A stretch of 33,727 nt of DNA, taken from assembly GCA_947632135.1 (NCBI GenBank), contig CANRNZ010000008.1, positions 1 to 33,727 on the forward strand. The letters are read 5' to 3'. A program made the translations under genes and the position numbers. The first letter of the stretch is position 1. Each line of letters begins with the position of its first letter. Shown piece after piece: positions 1 to 8,650 of the stretch. The notes beneath the pieces are model-generated. The model searched no databases. It was not told the DNA's origin and saw only the letters and a list, made by a program, of their open reading frames with translations. This stretch comes from an uncultured Clostridia bacterium. GTDB lineage: Bacteria; Bacillota; Clostridia; Oscillospirales; CAG-272.

Positions 1-1730
1 TAAAGGAAATTTGCGCTCTCTCCCCGTGCGAGACCGAAATGTTCGTACACGGAGCCCATTGCGTGTCGTTTTCGGGGCAGTGCATGATGAGCTACGTCTG
101 GGGAGGGCGCAGCGCCAACAGGGGAAAGTGCGCCCAGCCGTGCAGGCTGCCGTTCAAAATGCCCCTTTGCGGCAGCGAGTACCCGCTGAGCCTGAAGGAC
201 ATGTGTCTTGCGGGGCATATTACGGACATTTTGGAGTGCGGCGTCTCGTCCCTTAAAATCGAGGGCAGGCAAAAGAGCGCCGAATATGTGTACGCTGTGA
301 CGTCCGTATACCGCCGCCTGCTTGACGAAAGAAGAAACGCCGACAAGGGCGAGCTCGAAGAGCTCTCGCGCATATTCAGCCGCGACGGCTTTACGGAAGG
401 CTATTTCACAAAGAGCTACGGGAATATGCTCGGAGTTAGAGGCGACGCCGTGGGCGAGGCGTCGAAAAGCTTTAAAGGTCTTTCGAGGAAAATTCCGATT
501 TCGGCTGTGCTCACTCTCAAAATAGGAGAGCGCGCCGTCCTCAGCGTCAGCGATAACGAAAAAAACAGGTCGGCCGAGGTTTTCTCGGACAGCGTTGTCA
601 CGCGCTCCCTTGCGGGCGGCGCGGCGCTCACCGAGGAAGCGGCGAAAAAAAGCGTCGCAAGGCTCGGCAACACGGCGTTCACTCTTGAAAGCTTTAAGCT
701 TGACGCCGAGGAAGACGCTTTTATAACATTATCCGCCGTAAACGCCATGAGGCGCGAGGCGGCAGAAAAGCTTGCGGCGGCAAAAAAGGCTCAGCCGCAG
801 GACGCCGCGCTGTCCTGCGCTGCGAAGTCTTTTCGGAGCGAAGAGGAGCTGAAAGAAAAAACAAAAATATTAAAAAAAGAAAAAGCTCACGGCGAGCGAA
901 AGCTTTTGTGCGCGGAGTTTGCGGGCCTTTTGCAGATGCCGCCGTCTGCCGCTGAGTTCTTTGACAGGATATATCTTCCGATAAAGGACGCAGAGAGGGC
1001 AATCGACTTATACTCGAAAAGCCCTTACGCCGAAAAATTCTCGCCGCTTCTTCCCCCGCTTACATACGACGGCGAATACGAAGATATTGAAAAAGAGCTC
1101 GAGGGGAATATCGAAAAATTCCGCGGAAGGGAAATTCTCGTAAACGGCCTTGGGCAGGCGCTTTTTGCCCTGCGGCTCGGGCTTGTCCCCTACGGCTCAT
1201 TCAGACTCAACGTTACAAATTCAAAGGCGGCAAAGGCTGTCGGGAGATTTCTCGGTGGCGTCTCAATTTCCCCCGAGGCGCCGACGGGGCTTCTGTCGTC
1301 CATTGACGGTGATTCCTCGGTAATCGTATACGGCAAAATACCTCTCATGCACACGCAGAGATGTCTTATAAGCGACGGCGGAAAGGGCTGCCCGTTCGGC
1401 GGCAGCGGCGGAAGGGTATACCCGCATGCAAAAAAGCTCTCCCGCTCCTTCGGCGGCGTCACGTGCGACGGAAGATACTGCCGCGCCATAATGAAGGACA
1501 GGACGGGAAAAGAATTTCCCGTACTCGGCCTTGAAAACTGCACAAACGTGATATACAACAGCGTTCCGGTCTACATGGCGGATAAAAGAAAATTTCTCGA
1601 CGCGCTCCCCGCCGACAGATTTCACTTTATGTTTACCGACGAGAGCCCTCGGGAGTGCGATGAGATTATACGGGAGTACAAGCGCGGCGCGCCGCCTTGC
1701 GACTTAAAAAACATAAGACGGCTGAAATAG
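1..1730 (+). CDS. U32 peptidase-family protein, RlhA-like (5' partial)
   Basis: The reading frame is already open at base 3 and codes for conserved family sequence upstream of the first in-frame ATG at 39, so the true start lies outside the window. About 576 residues are visible. The U32 Cys signature is clear: VSFSGQC, then GGRSANRGKCAQPCR, then LSLKDMC and SLKIEGRQKS. The long middle and the C-terminal block with a CPFGG motif and a later Cys pair fit the two-part U32 plus DUF3656 architecture of E. coli RlhA (YdcP), which hydroxylates C2501 of 23S rRNA, rather than the shorter tRNA-acting TrhP (YegQ). The RNA role is inferred from family. Database entries often call these collagenase-like proteases, which is probably misleading. 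The next gene starts 89 bases downstream after an AT-rich gap. Confidence 0.85.
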   Translation, partial: KEICALSPCETEMFVHGAHCVSFSGQCMMSYVWGGRSANRGKCAQPCRLPFKMPLCGSEYPLSLKDMCLAGHITDILECGVSSLKIEGRQKSAEYVYAVTSVYRRLLDERRNADKGELEELSRIFSRDGFTEGYFTKSYGNMLGVRGDAVGEASKSFKGLSRKIPISAVLTLKIGERAVLSVSDNEKNRSAEVFSDSVVTRSLAGGAALTEEAAKKSVARLGNTAFTLESFKLDAEEDAFITLSAVNAMRREAAEKLAAAKKAQPQDAALSCAAKSFRSEEELKEKTKILKKEKAHGERKLLCAEFAGLLQMPPSAAEFFDRIYLPIKDAERAIDLYSKSPYAEKFSPLLPPLTYDGEYEDIEKELEGNIEKFRGREILVNGLGQALFALRLGLVPYGSFRLNVTNSKAAKAVGRFLGGVSISPEAPTGLLSSIDGDSSVIVYGKIPLMHTQRCLISDGGKGCPFGGSGGRVYPHAKKLSRSFGGVTCDGRYCRAIMKDRTGKEFPVLGLENCTNVIYNSVPVYMADKRKFLDALPADRFHFMFTDESPRECDEIIREYKRGAPPCDLKNIRRLK

Positions 1731-1819
1731 CCGAAATAAAATATTTTTATATATTTTCTAAAGTTATTTTATAAAAGTTTATTAAAATAAATCAAAAGGG
1801 GCGGGAGAGTCCGAATAAT

Positions 1820-2293
1820 ATGGGTACAAGCGACATTAAGGTTAAAATAAAAAAGGTGAGACCGAACGCCAAAATACCGCTCTACGCCACAAAGGGCGCG
1901 GCGGCGGCGGACCTCTTCTGCGCCGCGGACGGCGAGATTATAATAAAAAGCGGTGAGTGCGAAAAGATTCCGACGGGAATTTCGATATCTATGGAATTAA
2001 AGGAGTCGACGGAAAGGTGCGGCGCGGCGGCGCTCATATACGCAAGAAGCGGGCTGTCGACAAAGCACGGCATCGCGCCCGCAAACTGCGTCGGAGTAAT
2101 AGACAGCGACTACAGGGGCGAGATACTCGTGCCGCTCAGAAACAGCTCCGAAAAGGATTTCTCCGTTTTCCCGGGAGACAGGATAGCTCAGATGATTTTC
2201 ACCCCGATTTTTCACGGAGAATTTGAGGAAACAGACGCGCTTGACGACACCGAGCGGCGCGACGGGGGCTTTGGCTCCACGGGCTCTTGCTGA
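1820..2293 (+). CDS. dut: dUTP diphosphatase (dUTPase)
   Basis: Hydrolyses dUTP to dUMP and pyrophosphate, keeping uracil out of DNA and supplying dTMP synthesis. The 157-residue length is typical of the homotrimeric enzyme. All five family motifs are visible in order: AAADLFCA, ARSGLSTKHGI, GVIDSDYRGEI (with the catalytic Asp), GDRIAQMIF, and the C-terminal arm RRDGGFGSTG that closes over the nucleotide. The ATG at 1820 follows a purine-rich GGGAGAG at a somewhat long distance; no better start is present. It precedes maf, another nucleotide-pool sanitiser, and may be cotranscribed with it. Confidence 0.96.
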   Translation: MGTSDIKVKIKKVRPNAKIPLYATKGAAAADLFCAADGEIIIKSGECEKIPTGISISMELKESTERCGAAALIYARSGLSTKHGIAPANCVGVIDSDYRGEILVPLRNSSEKDFSVFPGDRIAQMIFTPIFHGEFEETDALDDTERRDGGFGSTGSC

Positions 2294-2310
2294 TACGGCG
2301 TAACGCCGTA
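2294..2310 (+). other. short perfect hairpin directly after the dut stop codon
   Basis: A 7-bp inverted repeat (TACGGCG / CGCCGTA) with a TAA loop begins at the base after the dut TGA. No T-run follows, so it is not a canonical intrinsic terminator. It could protect the dut 3' end or be chance. Confidence 0.4.
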
Positions 2311-2377
2311 AAACGGGTAAGATATGGCGCAGAATAAAGCACATAATAAAGCGATAAAAAGGTAAAAATTTAAGCGT

Positions 2378-2974
2378 ATGAATCATATTAAAAAAGAAAT
2401 AATACTGGCGTCGTCCTCCCCCCGCCGCCACGAGCTTTTAACGGCGGCGGGCTACAGGCATACCGTTGCCGTCTCCGACGTCGACGAAACTCTTGACGCC
2501 GGCGTCTCCGCCGCCGAGGGCGCAAAGGAGCTGTCGCGAAGAAAAGCGCTTTGCCTGCTCTCAAAAATCAAGGAGGACGGCGGCAAAAAGGTCATAATCG
2601 GAGCCGACACTGTCGTCGAATTTGAAAACGAGATTTTCGGAAAGCCGAAGGACGCCGCCGACGCGCGGCGGATGCTTTGCGCCATGTCGGGAAAAAGACA
2701 TTTCGTCCACACGGGAATTACCGTGACCGACGGGATATATACTGTAAGTGAGACTGTCAGCGCCGCGGTCAAAATGAGACCTCTCTCGGACGCCGAGATT
2801 GACGGCTACATTGCGACAGGGGAGCCTATGGACAAGGCGGGCGCGTACGGCATACAGGGGGCCGCCGGCGCGTTTGTCGAGTCCGTCGAGGGGGATTTTT
2901 TCAGCATAGTGGGGCTTCCGCTGTGCCGCCTCAGCGAAATACTCGCCGAATTCAATATAGGCATGTTCGAATGA
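2378..2974 (+). CDS. maf: Maf family nucleotide pyrophosphatase
   Basis: Maf/YhdE-family house-cleaning enzyme that hydrolyses dTTP, UTP or modified nucleoside triphosphates to monophosphates. The N-terminal signature SSSPRR sits at residues 12-17 and the catalytic Asp region IIGADTVVEF gives D77; GKPKD and the C-terminal GAYGIQGAAGAFVESVEGD segments complete the fold. The 198-residue length is normal. The ATG at 2378 has only a weak upstream AAAGGT. In many Firmicutes maf sits directly upstream of mreBCD, as here, which supports both calls. A long A-rich gap separates it from mreB. Confidence 0.95.
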   Translation: MNHIKKEIILASSSPRRHELLTAAGYRHTVAVSDVDETLDAGVSAAEGAKELSRRKALCLLSKIKEDGGKKVIIGADTVVEFENEIFGKPKDAADARRMLCAMSGKRHFVHTGITVTDGIYTVSETVSAAVKMRPLSDAEIDGYIATGEPMDKAGAYGIQGAAGAFVESVEGDFFSIVGLPLCRLSEILAEFNIGMFE

Positions 2975-2998
2975 TTTTCAGCACTTGAGTTTTTTATA

Positions 2999-3180
2999 TA
3001 TAAATAATCTTCGTCAGCCGCGTACAGTTTCGAAAAATCAATTTTTTAAATAATCGAAAAAATCGAAAAAATCGAAAAATTCAAAAAATTCAAAAATCGA
3101 AAATACCGAAATATTTCAAAAATATTTTAAAAAATCCAAAAAAATCCAAAAAATTCAAAAATGTTCCAAAAATGTTTCAA
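2999..3180 (+). repeat. A-tract-rich simple repeat between maf and mreB
   Basis: Roughly 180 bases are built from degenerate 8-10-base blocks such as AAAAAATCG, AAAAATTC and AAAAATCC. The runs of 4-6 adenines recur about every 9-10 bases, close to one helical turn, the arrangement that produces intrinsic DNA curvature. No gene is visible here. The mreB ribosome-binding region lies at its right edge. The curvature is an inference. Confidence 0.6.
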
Positions 3181-3201
3181 AGGAGTTTCAGGGAATAAAA
3201 A

Positions 3202-4200
3202 ATGGGCAGAAGTATCGGAATAGATCTCGGGACCGCAAATACCATAGTCTACGTAAAGGGCAAGGGGATAACCCTCAGAGAGCCGTCGGTCGTAGCGGTC
3301 GAGGCGAGAAGCAAGAGAGTCGTCTCTGTAGGGAGCGAGGCAAAGCGAATGCTCGGAAAGACGCCGGGGTCGATTACCGCCATGAGACCTCTCAAGGACG
3401 GAGTTATCGCCGAGTTCGATTTTACAACTCAGATGCTGAGACACTTTTTCAAAAAGGTGTCGGGAAATACTATCTTCACCCGCCCGCGAGTGATGATATG
3501 CGTGCCGTTCGGCGTGACTGAGGTTGAAAAAAGAGCGGTTCAGGACGTAACTCTCGAGGCGGGCGCGCAGAGCGTCGGGCTTATCGAGGAGCCGATTGCC
3601 GCCGCCATCGGCTCGGGGCTGAAGGTCGAGTCCGCAAGGGGAAGCATGATAGTAGATATAGGCGGCGGCACGACCGAGGTCGCGGTGACGAGCCTCGGCG
3701 GGATTGTTCTTTCAACGTCTCTCAGAACAGCCGGCGACGAAATAGACGACGCGATAGTTTCCTACATAAAAAGAAAATACAATATACTCATCGGAGAGGT
3801 CACGGCGGAACAGCTGAAAAAGAATATCGGCAGCGTCCACCCCGCGGCGGACCGCGGCATAATGGAGGTTCGCGGGCGAAATCTCATGAACGGTCTTCCC
3901 GCCATTATAACAGTCTCCTCCGCCGAAATACGCGAGGCAATGGGAGAGCAGGTGGGGCATATAATCGAGTGCATAAGAACGACTCTCGAAAACACTCCGC
4001 CCGAGCTGTCGAGCGACATATACGACAACGGCATTATGCTCGCGGGAGGAGGAGCGCTGCTCGCGGGGCTTGACGTTCTCGTCTCGGAGATAACGGGAAT
4101 CAGAGCAATAGTCGCAAAAAATCCGCTTGACAGCGTCGCCGTCGGTATAGGTCACGTTATCGAAAACGAAAACGGCGGCATAAGCTACAGAAACAGATAA
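3202..4200 (+). CDS. mreB: rod-shape-determining actin homologue MreB
   Basis: Bacterial actin that forms membrane-associated filaments positioning the lateral wall synthesis machinery. The 332 residues are full length. The actin-fold ATP-binding blocks are present: phosphate-1 loop at residues 7-12 (IDLGTA), LIEEP at 127-131, phosphate-2 VDIGGGTTEV at 151-160, and the adenosine loop LAGGGALLAGLD near 280-290. Start at ATG 3202, about 7 bases after a CAGGGA Shine-Dalgarno-like site. It is first in an mreB-mreC-mreD-PBP2 operon. A ladder of 10-bp repeats separates it from mreC. The related Mbl or MreBH paralogues cannot be excluded, but linkage to mreCD points to MreB. Confidence 0.97.
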   Translation: MGRSIGIDLGTANTIVYVKGKGITLREPSVVAVEARSKRVVSVGSEAKRMLGKTPGSITAMRPLKDGVIAEFDFTTQMLRHFFKKVSGNTIFTRPRVMICVPFGVTEVEKRAVQDVTLEAGAQSVGLIEEPIAAAIGSGLKVESARGSMIVDIGGGTTEVAVTSLGGIVLSTSLRTAGDEIDDAIVSYIKRKYNILIGEVTAEQLKKNIGSVHPAADRGIMEVRGRNLMNGLPAIITVSSAEIREAMGEQVGHIIECIRTTLENTPPELSSDIYDNGIMLAGGGALLAGLDVLVSEITGIRAIVAKNPLDSVAVGIGHVIENENGGISYRNR

Positions 4201-4260
4201 AATCAAATTAAATCAAATTAAATCAAATTAAATCAAATAAAATCAAATAAAATCGGATAA
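4201..4260 (+). repeat. 10-bp tandem repeat between mreB and mreC
   Basis: Six consecutive 10-base units begin immediately after the mreB stop codon: AATCAAATTA three times, AATCAAATAA twice, then AATCGGATAA. The rest of the gap to 4365 is A-rich and ends in the mreC Shine-Dalgarno. It probably lies inside the operon mRNA. Confidence 0.9.
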
Positions 4261-4365
4261 AACCGAAAAACGGAAAAAAAAAGCGCGCAAAATAATTTTT
4301 AAAAATTTTTAACGCGTTTAAAGCGAAAGAAATCAATAAGCAAAGCGGGGAGTGAGGGATAAACC

Positions 4366-5208
4366 GTGTCGGGATTTATAAAAACAAAATTCTTTATGGT
4401 TCTTGTCGTTCTTATGATAATTTTGACCGTCGTCCCCTCGGTGCTTGCGGCGACGGGAGGGGGAGGCTACGTAAAGAACGCGCTGAACGTCGTAACCTCG
4501 CCGTTCAGGCAGCTCTTCGGCTACGCCACAAACGCGATATCGGGCTTCACCTCCTATTTTACCGAGTTTGACAGAATAGTCGAGGAAAACAAGGCTCTCA
4601 GAGAGGAAATAAAAGAGCTCGGGGAGAGACTTTCCGACGCCGAGGAAACGGAGCGAATGAACGAATGGCTCTACAGATACCTTGAGCTCAAAAGAGAACA
4701 CGCGGACTTTGAATTTGTCGCGGGAACTGTCACGGGCAGAGAGTCGGGAAATTATATGACCGTTTTCATTCTCGACAAGGGTACCCATCAGGGAGTCGCG
4801 AAGGGAATGCCCGCCGTAACGGATTACGGGGTCGTCGGATACGTGTCCGAGGTCGGGCTCAACTGGTGCAAGGTCGTAACTATTTTGGAATCCGACGTCG
4901 CGTCGGGCGCGTACATAAAAAGAACGGACGAGACGGGGATCGTCGAGGGGGACTTCACTCTTGCCGCCGACGGAATCTGCAAAATGTCCTATATAAGCGC
5001 CGAGTCCGACGTCACGCAGGGCGACGTCATACTGACGAGCGGTTACGGCAGCGTATATCCGAGAGGTCTTGTCATAGGGTACGTCGAGAGGGTCGAGCCC
5101 GACCCGAACACTCAGTCCCTTGTCGCGTATATCCGCCCCGCGCAGGACATGACCAATATAAAAGAGCTTATGATAATTACCGATTACGAGGTCGTAACGG
5201 ATGAATGA
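4366..5208 (+). CDS. mreC: rod-shape-determining protein MreC
   Basis: Extracytoplasmic scaffold of the elongasome that binds and activates PBP2. 280 residues: an N-terminal membrane anchor at about 8-28 (FFMVLVVLMIILTVVPSVL), a coiled-coil segment around 65-105 rich in Glu, Lys and Leu, then the beta-barrel region with typical MreC pieces (DKGTHQGVAKGMPAV, GVVGYVSEVG, VILTSGYGSVYPRGLVIG). The start is GTG at 4366 behind a GGGGAGTGAGGG purine run. Its last codons overlap the first codons of mreD by 8 bases, indicating translational coupling. Confidence 0.95.
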   Translation: MSGFIKTKFFMVLVVLMIILTVVPSVLAATGGGGYVKNALNVVTSPFRQLFGYATNAISGFTSYFTEFDRIVEENKALREEIKELGERLSDAEETERMNEWLYRYLELKREHADFEFVAGTVTGRESGNYMTVFILDKGTHQGVAKGMPAVTDYGVVGYVSEVGLNWCKVVTILESDVASGAYIKRTDETGIVEGDFTLAADGICKMSYISAESDVTQGDVILTSGYGSVYPRGLVIGYVERVEPDPNTQSLVAYIRPAQDMTNIKELMIITDYEVVTDE

Positions 5209-6211
5209 GAACAAAAACGAGAGTGGCTCTGTCCGCCGAGGGGCAAGCGTCGGCGGAGCGCGAAACGCGGAAAATATACAAAACGGTCAAAACGGTCAAA
5301 ACAATTTAAATAAATCAAATACGGAAATAAAAAGCGAAAAGGCAAACGGGAAAAATACCGCAAAAGCCGAGCGAATAAGACTCCCCGACGGCACGTACGG
5401 CATTTATATGGGTCAGACGGGGATTGCGGGCGCGCGCCGCGCCGCGCGCGGCAGAAAAGGCGCCGCGCGGCGCGGCGCATACGGCGCGTCAATCCGCGCA
5501 AACTATGCAAACCATGCAAATGCGAAAAAAACGCCTCAGCCGCATAACCCGAATAACCCGAATAAACCGAATGAAATCGCAAGAAACGGCCAAAACCGCA
5601 AAAGAGAGCCCGAGGACAAATCGCCTTTCGGAACACTTCGCGCCGCGGCGGACAGATTCCGCGCATGGCGACTCGGCATCTCAATCGACGCGGACAGCAT
5701 AGTAAAGGGAGTTATCGTCGCGCTCTTTATACTTGTCTTTACAATGCTCCAGACTACGGTGTTCTCGCGATTCAGACCTTTCGGCGCGGTGCCCGATTTG
5801 ATGCTTTCCCTCGTCATGGCGATAGGCGCGAGCGAGGGCGAAAAATGGGGAGGCGTCAGCGGACTGATATGCGCCTTTGTCATCGAGGCGACAGGCAGCG
5901 CGTCAAATGTTACCCTGCTCCCGCTTTTGTACGTACCATGCGGATTTTTTGTCGGAGTCATTATGAAAATATATTTTAAGGACTCCGTTATAGTGCGCCT
6001 TATATACACCTCGGCGGCATGTCTTCTCAGGTGCGTCGTCACGGTGATATACGTCTTTCTCGGCTATAAAAACGTCGACGTCGGAATAATGCTGAGGGGC
6101 ATTGTCGTCCCCGAGTTCTTCTCGACCCTTCTCATGTCGGCGCTCCCGAATCTTCTTGTGTGGCTCACAATGAAGCCGTTCCACAAGAGCCGCGCCGAAA
6201 GAGTGGGGTAA
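5201..6211 (+). CDS. mreD: MreD with a long low-complexity N-terminal extension
   Basis: Integral membrane partner of MreC. The last ~170 residues, from about 167 on, are a standard MreD: several hydrophobic helices starting VKGVIVALFILVFTMLQTTV, with the FGAVPDLMLSLVMAIG segment typical of the family. Before this lie about 165 extra residues rich in Asn, Lys, Arg and Ala, with no hydrophobic segment and no recognisable domain. The start at 5201 overlaps the end of mreC, as expected for coupled genes. The only later in-frame ATG (5408) still leaves about 95 extra residues and has no clear ribosome site, so the extension appears genuinely encoded. It would lie in the cytoplasm if the first helix has the usual orientation. 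Part of it is encoded by a very GC-rich inverted repeat. Confidence 0.88.
   Translation: MNENKNESGSVRRGASVGGARNAENIQNGQNGQNNLNKSNTEIKSEKANGKNTAKAERIRLPDGTYGIYMGQTGIAGARRAARGRKGAARRGAYGASIRANYANHANAKKTPQPHNPNNPNKPNEIARNGQNRKREPEDKSPFGTLRAAADRFRAWRLGISIDADSIVKGVIVALFILVFTMLQTTVFSRFRPFGAVPDLMLSLVMAIGASEGEKWGGVSGLICAFVIEATGSASNVTLLPLLYVPCGFFVGVIMKIYFKDSVIVRLIYTSAACLLRCVVTVIYVFLGYKNVDVGIMLRGIVVPEFFSTLLMSALPNLLVWLTMKPFHKSRAERVG
5436..5476 (+). repeat. GC-only inverted repeat inside mreD
   Basis: A perfect 13-bp inverted repeat made only of G and C (left arm 5436-5448, right arm 5464-5476, 15-base spacer) lies within the extension-coding part of mreD and encodes Ala/Arg/Gly runs. In mRNA it would form a very stable hairpin downstream of the mreD start. 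Confidence 0.85.
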
Positions 6212-6373
6212 GATAAAAAATAAGAAGATAAAAATACACAGCGCAAATCAGCCGCGGCGGGAGAGCGCGGTTTGCGGGACTTTGCTGAAATTTAATTTAT
6301 TTAATAAAATTTTTTAACTGCCGAAAATAGAAATGCGAAAAATATAAAAAGAAATATAAAAAGCAGGAAAAAA

Positions 6374-6391
6374 GGGAGGTGACGGTATTTG
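6374..6391 (+). promoter_or_regulatory. Shine-Dalgarno and TTG start of the PBP2 gene
   Basis: GGGAGGTG at 6374-6381 is followed 7 bases later by TTG at 6389. No in-frame ATG gives a complete N-terminal anchor, so TTG is the start. The preceding gap (6212-6373) holds no recognisable gene. Confidence 0.85.
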
Positions 6392-8515
6392 GATAAAAGA
6401 AATTATCTTGCAAGATACATAGCTGTCGGCGCCGTCGCGGTGCTCTTTTCGCTTGTGTTCTTGGGAAGGCTCATAAATATAGAGGTCACGGGTCAGAACA
6501 ATTATACCGATACCGCTCACAACAACCACAAAACAAGAGTCGAAACACTGCAGACAATACGCGGCGAGATATACGACAGAAACGGAAAGCCGCTTGTCAC
6601 AAACGAATACAGCTACGACGTATACATGGAGTACGGGGCGTTTTCCTCCTGCTCCGACGAGGTAAAAAACAGCATACTTTTAGGTGTGCTTTCCGACGCC
6701 GAGGAGTGCGCGGAGTACGACAAATTCGAGATGCCGTCCCTTCCCTTTAAGGCGGAGGAGTCCGGGAGCGGCGAGGTGAAATATTCCTACAGCGCCGAGT
6801 ACATGGACACGGTGTACGGAAGAAGACTTGAAAAAATACTGCTTGAAATCACGGAAAGAGAGGAGCTTCCGAGCGCCGACGACGCGGTGAAAATTCTCTG
6901 CGCGCGATACGGCATGAGCGATGAGGAAGGGAATTTTCTGTATTCCGAAGAGGCTCGTGCAAAGGAGCTTTTCGCGCTGCGCCTCGATATGGAGCTGCAC
7001 AACTTCTCATATAAGGAGCCGTATACTGTCCTGAAGGGCGTCACAATGGTTCTTATGACAAGGCTTGAGGAGGACGCCTTTCGCGGTGTGAAGATAAATA
7101 CCGAAATCGAGAGAGTGTACAACTACCCGGGGTACGCGTCCCATATTTTGGGGCGCACGGGAAAGATTCAGGCGTCAAAGGCCGAGTACTACGAGGAGCT
7201 CGGATATCCGATGAACGCCGTCGTCGGCACCTCGGGCGCCGAGGAGGCGTTCGAGGAATATCTCCACGGCACGGACGGCGAGGTAACGGTCGTCGAGGAC
7301 GAGTTCGGAAACGTCGTCGACAAATACGTTTCAAAGGAGCCGATTCCGGGGAAAAACGTATACCTGACTCTCGATATAGAGCTTCAGAAAGTCGCCGAGG
7401 ATGCGCTGAAGGCAAACATACAAATGATAGTCGACAAGGCGATAGAGGGTGGAAAGCCCCTGATGGGCGAGGACGCGAACGCGGGCGCGCTCACCCTTAT
7501 AAGCGTCGACACCGGCGAGGTGCTCGCTCTTGCGTCCTATCCGACATACAACCTTGCCACCTTCGACGAGGATTACAAAAAGCTCAGCACGGACGAGCTC
7601 TCCCCGATGTTCAACCGCGCGCTCGAGGGAACGTACGCTCCCGGCTCAACCTTTAAGCCCGGCGTCGCCGCGGCGGCGCTCGAGGAGGGTATCATAACGC
7701 CGTACACAGAGCTGATGTGCGACGGTCAGTATACATACTACGCAAAAAACGACAGCGAGCATATTCCCGCCTGCTGGATATGGAACATGTACCGCGGCCG
7801 CCACGGGGCGCTCAACGTCACAAGCGCGATACAGGTTTCCTGCAACTGCTTTTTCTATGAGACGGGCAGACTTCTTACGATACAGAAAATGAACAGGTAC
7901 TGCAAGGGCTACGGTCTCGGGCAGTCGACGGGAATTGAGCTGAACGAAAAAAAGGGAGTCCTTGCAGGCCCCGAATACAGGGAAGAAAACGGACTTGAAG
8001 CGTGGACTCCCGGTCAGACGATAACTGCTGCAATCGGGCAGTCGGACAATCTGTTCACCCCGCTCCAGCTCGGAGTCTACGTCTCTACCCTCATAAACCA
8101 CGGCACGAGATACAAGGCGCATATACTCCGCGAGGTAAGGGAGTTTTATACGGACAGCGTCGTCTACAGCGCAGGGCCGGAGGTCATGCCCGACTCCGTC
8201 CCGCTCTCCGACAGCACGGTCAGCGTCGTTATGGACGGAATGAAAAACGTCATTGACAACGGCTCGGCGGCGGGAGTTTTCAGAGGATATCCGATAACGA
8301 TAGGCGGAAAGACGGGAACCGCTCAGGTGCGCGACGATAAATCCGAAAACGCCGTGTTCACCGCTTTCGCTCCGTTCTCCGACCCCGAGGTCGCGGCGGT
8401 GTGCGTTATCGAGCAGGGCTCGACGGGAAGCGACGCGGGATACGCGGTAAGGGACGTGTTCAATAAGTATTTCGGCTTTGAAGCGACTCCCCCCGAGGAT
8501 GGAGACGAGGAGTGA
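6389..8515 (+). CDS. mrdA: class B penicillin-binding protein 2 (elongasome transpeptidase)
   Basis: DD-transpeptidase that cross-links lateral-wall peptidoglycan with MreBCD and RodA. 708 residues starting at TTG. An N-terminal membrane anchor (about 10-28) is followed by the dimerisation domain with RGEIYDRNGKPL and, after a family insertion, GTSGAEEAFEEYLHG. The transpeptidase motifs are intact: STFK at 420-423 with nucleophile S420, SCN at 484-486, and KTG at 641-643. There are no C-terminal PASTA repeats, which argues against the sporulation paralogue SpoVD and for PBP2, as does its position after mreD. It has its own strong Shine-Dalgarno. Confidence 0.95.
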   Translation: MDKRNYLARYIAVGAVAVLFSLVFLGRLINIEVTGQNNYTDTAHNNHKTRVETLQTIRGEIYDRNGKPLVTNEYSYDVYMEYGAFSSCSDEVKNSILLGVLSDAEECAEYDKFEMPSLPFKAEESGSGEVKYSYSAEYMDTVYGRRLEKILLEITEREELPSADDAVKILCARYGMSDEEGNFLYSEEARAKELFALRLDMELHNFSYKEPYTVLKGVTMVLMTRLEEDAFRGVKINTEIERVYNYPGYASHILGRTGKIQASKAEYYEELGYPMNAVVGTSGAEEAFEEYLHGTDGEVTVVEDEFGNVVDKYVSKEPIPGKNVYLTLDIELQKVAEDALKANIQMIVDKAIEGGKPLMGEDANAGALTLISVDTGEVLALASYPTYNLATFDEDYKKLSTDELSPMFNRALEGTYAPGSTFKPGVAAAALEEGIITPYTELMCDGQYTYYAKNDSEHIPACWIWNMYRGRHGALNVTSAIQVSCNCFFYETGRLLTIQKMNRYCKGYGLGQSTGIELNEKKGVLAGPEYREENGLEAWTPGQTITAAIGQSDNLFTPLQLGVYVSTLINHGTRYKAHILREVREFYTDSVVYSAGPEVMPDSVPLSDSTVSVVMDGMKNVIDNGSAAGVFRGYPITIGGKTGTAQVRDDKSENAVFTAFAPFSDPEVAAVCVIEQGSTGSDAGYAVRDVFNKYFGFEATPPEDGDEE

Positions 8516-8650
8516 CGCGGGACGACTTAAATAAATATTTGATATCCGAAAATTTTCGCATGATTTCGAAATTTATCGAAAAATCCCGAAAAATCAAAAA
8601 CCGAAAAATTTTAAAATCTAAAAATTCGAAAAACCAAAGGGAAAACAAAG

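Noticed and set aside
2294..2310. Intrinsic terminator after dut
   Set aside because: The stem is perfect but no T-run follows, so it is listed only as a hairpin.
4333..5214. 293-codon open frame on the minus strand over mreC
   Set aside because: It is the antisense shadow of mreC, whose product has clear family motifs; the minus-strand product resembles nothing and has no ribosome site.
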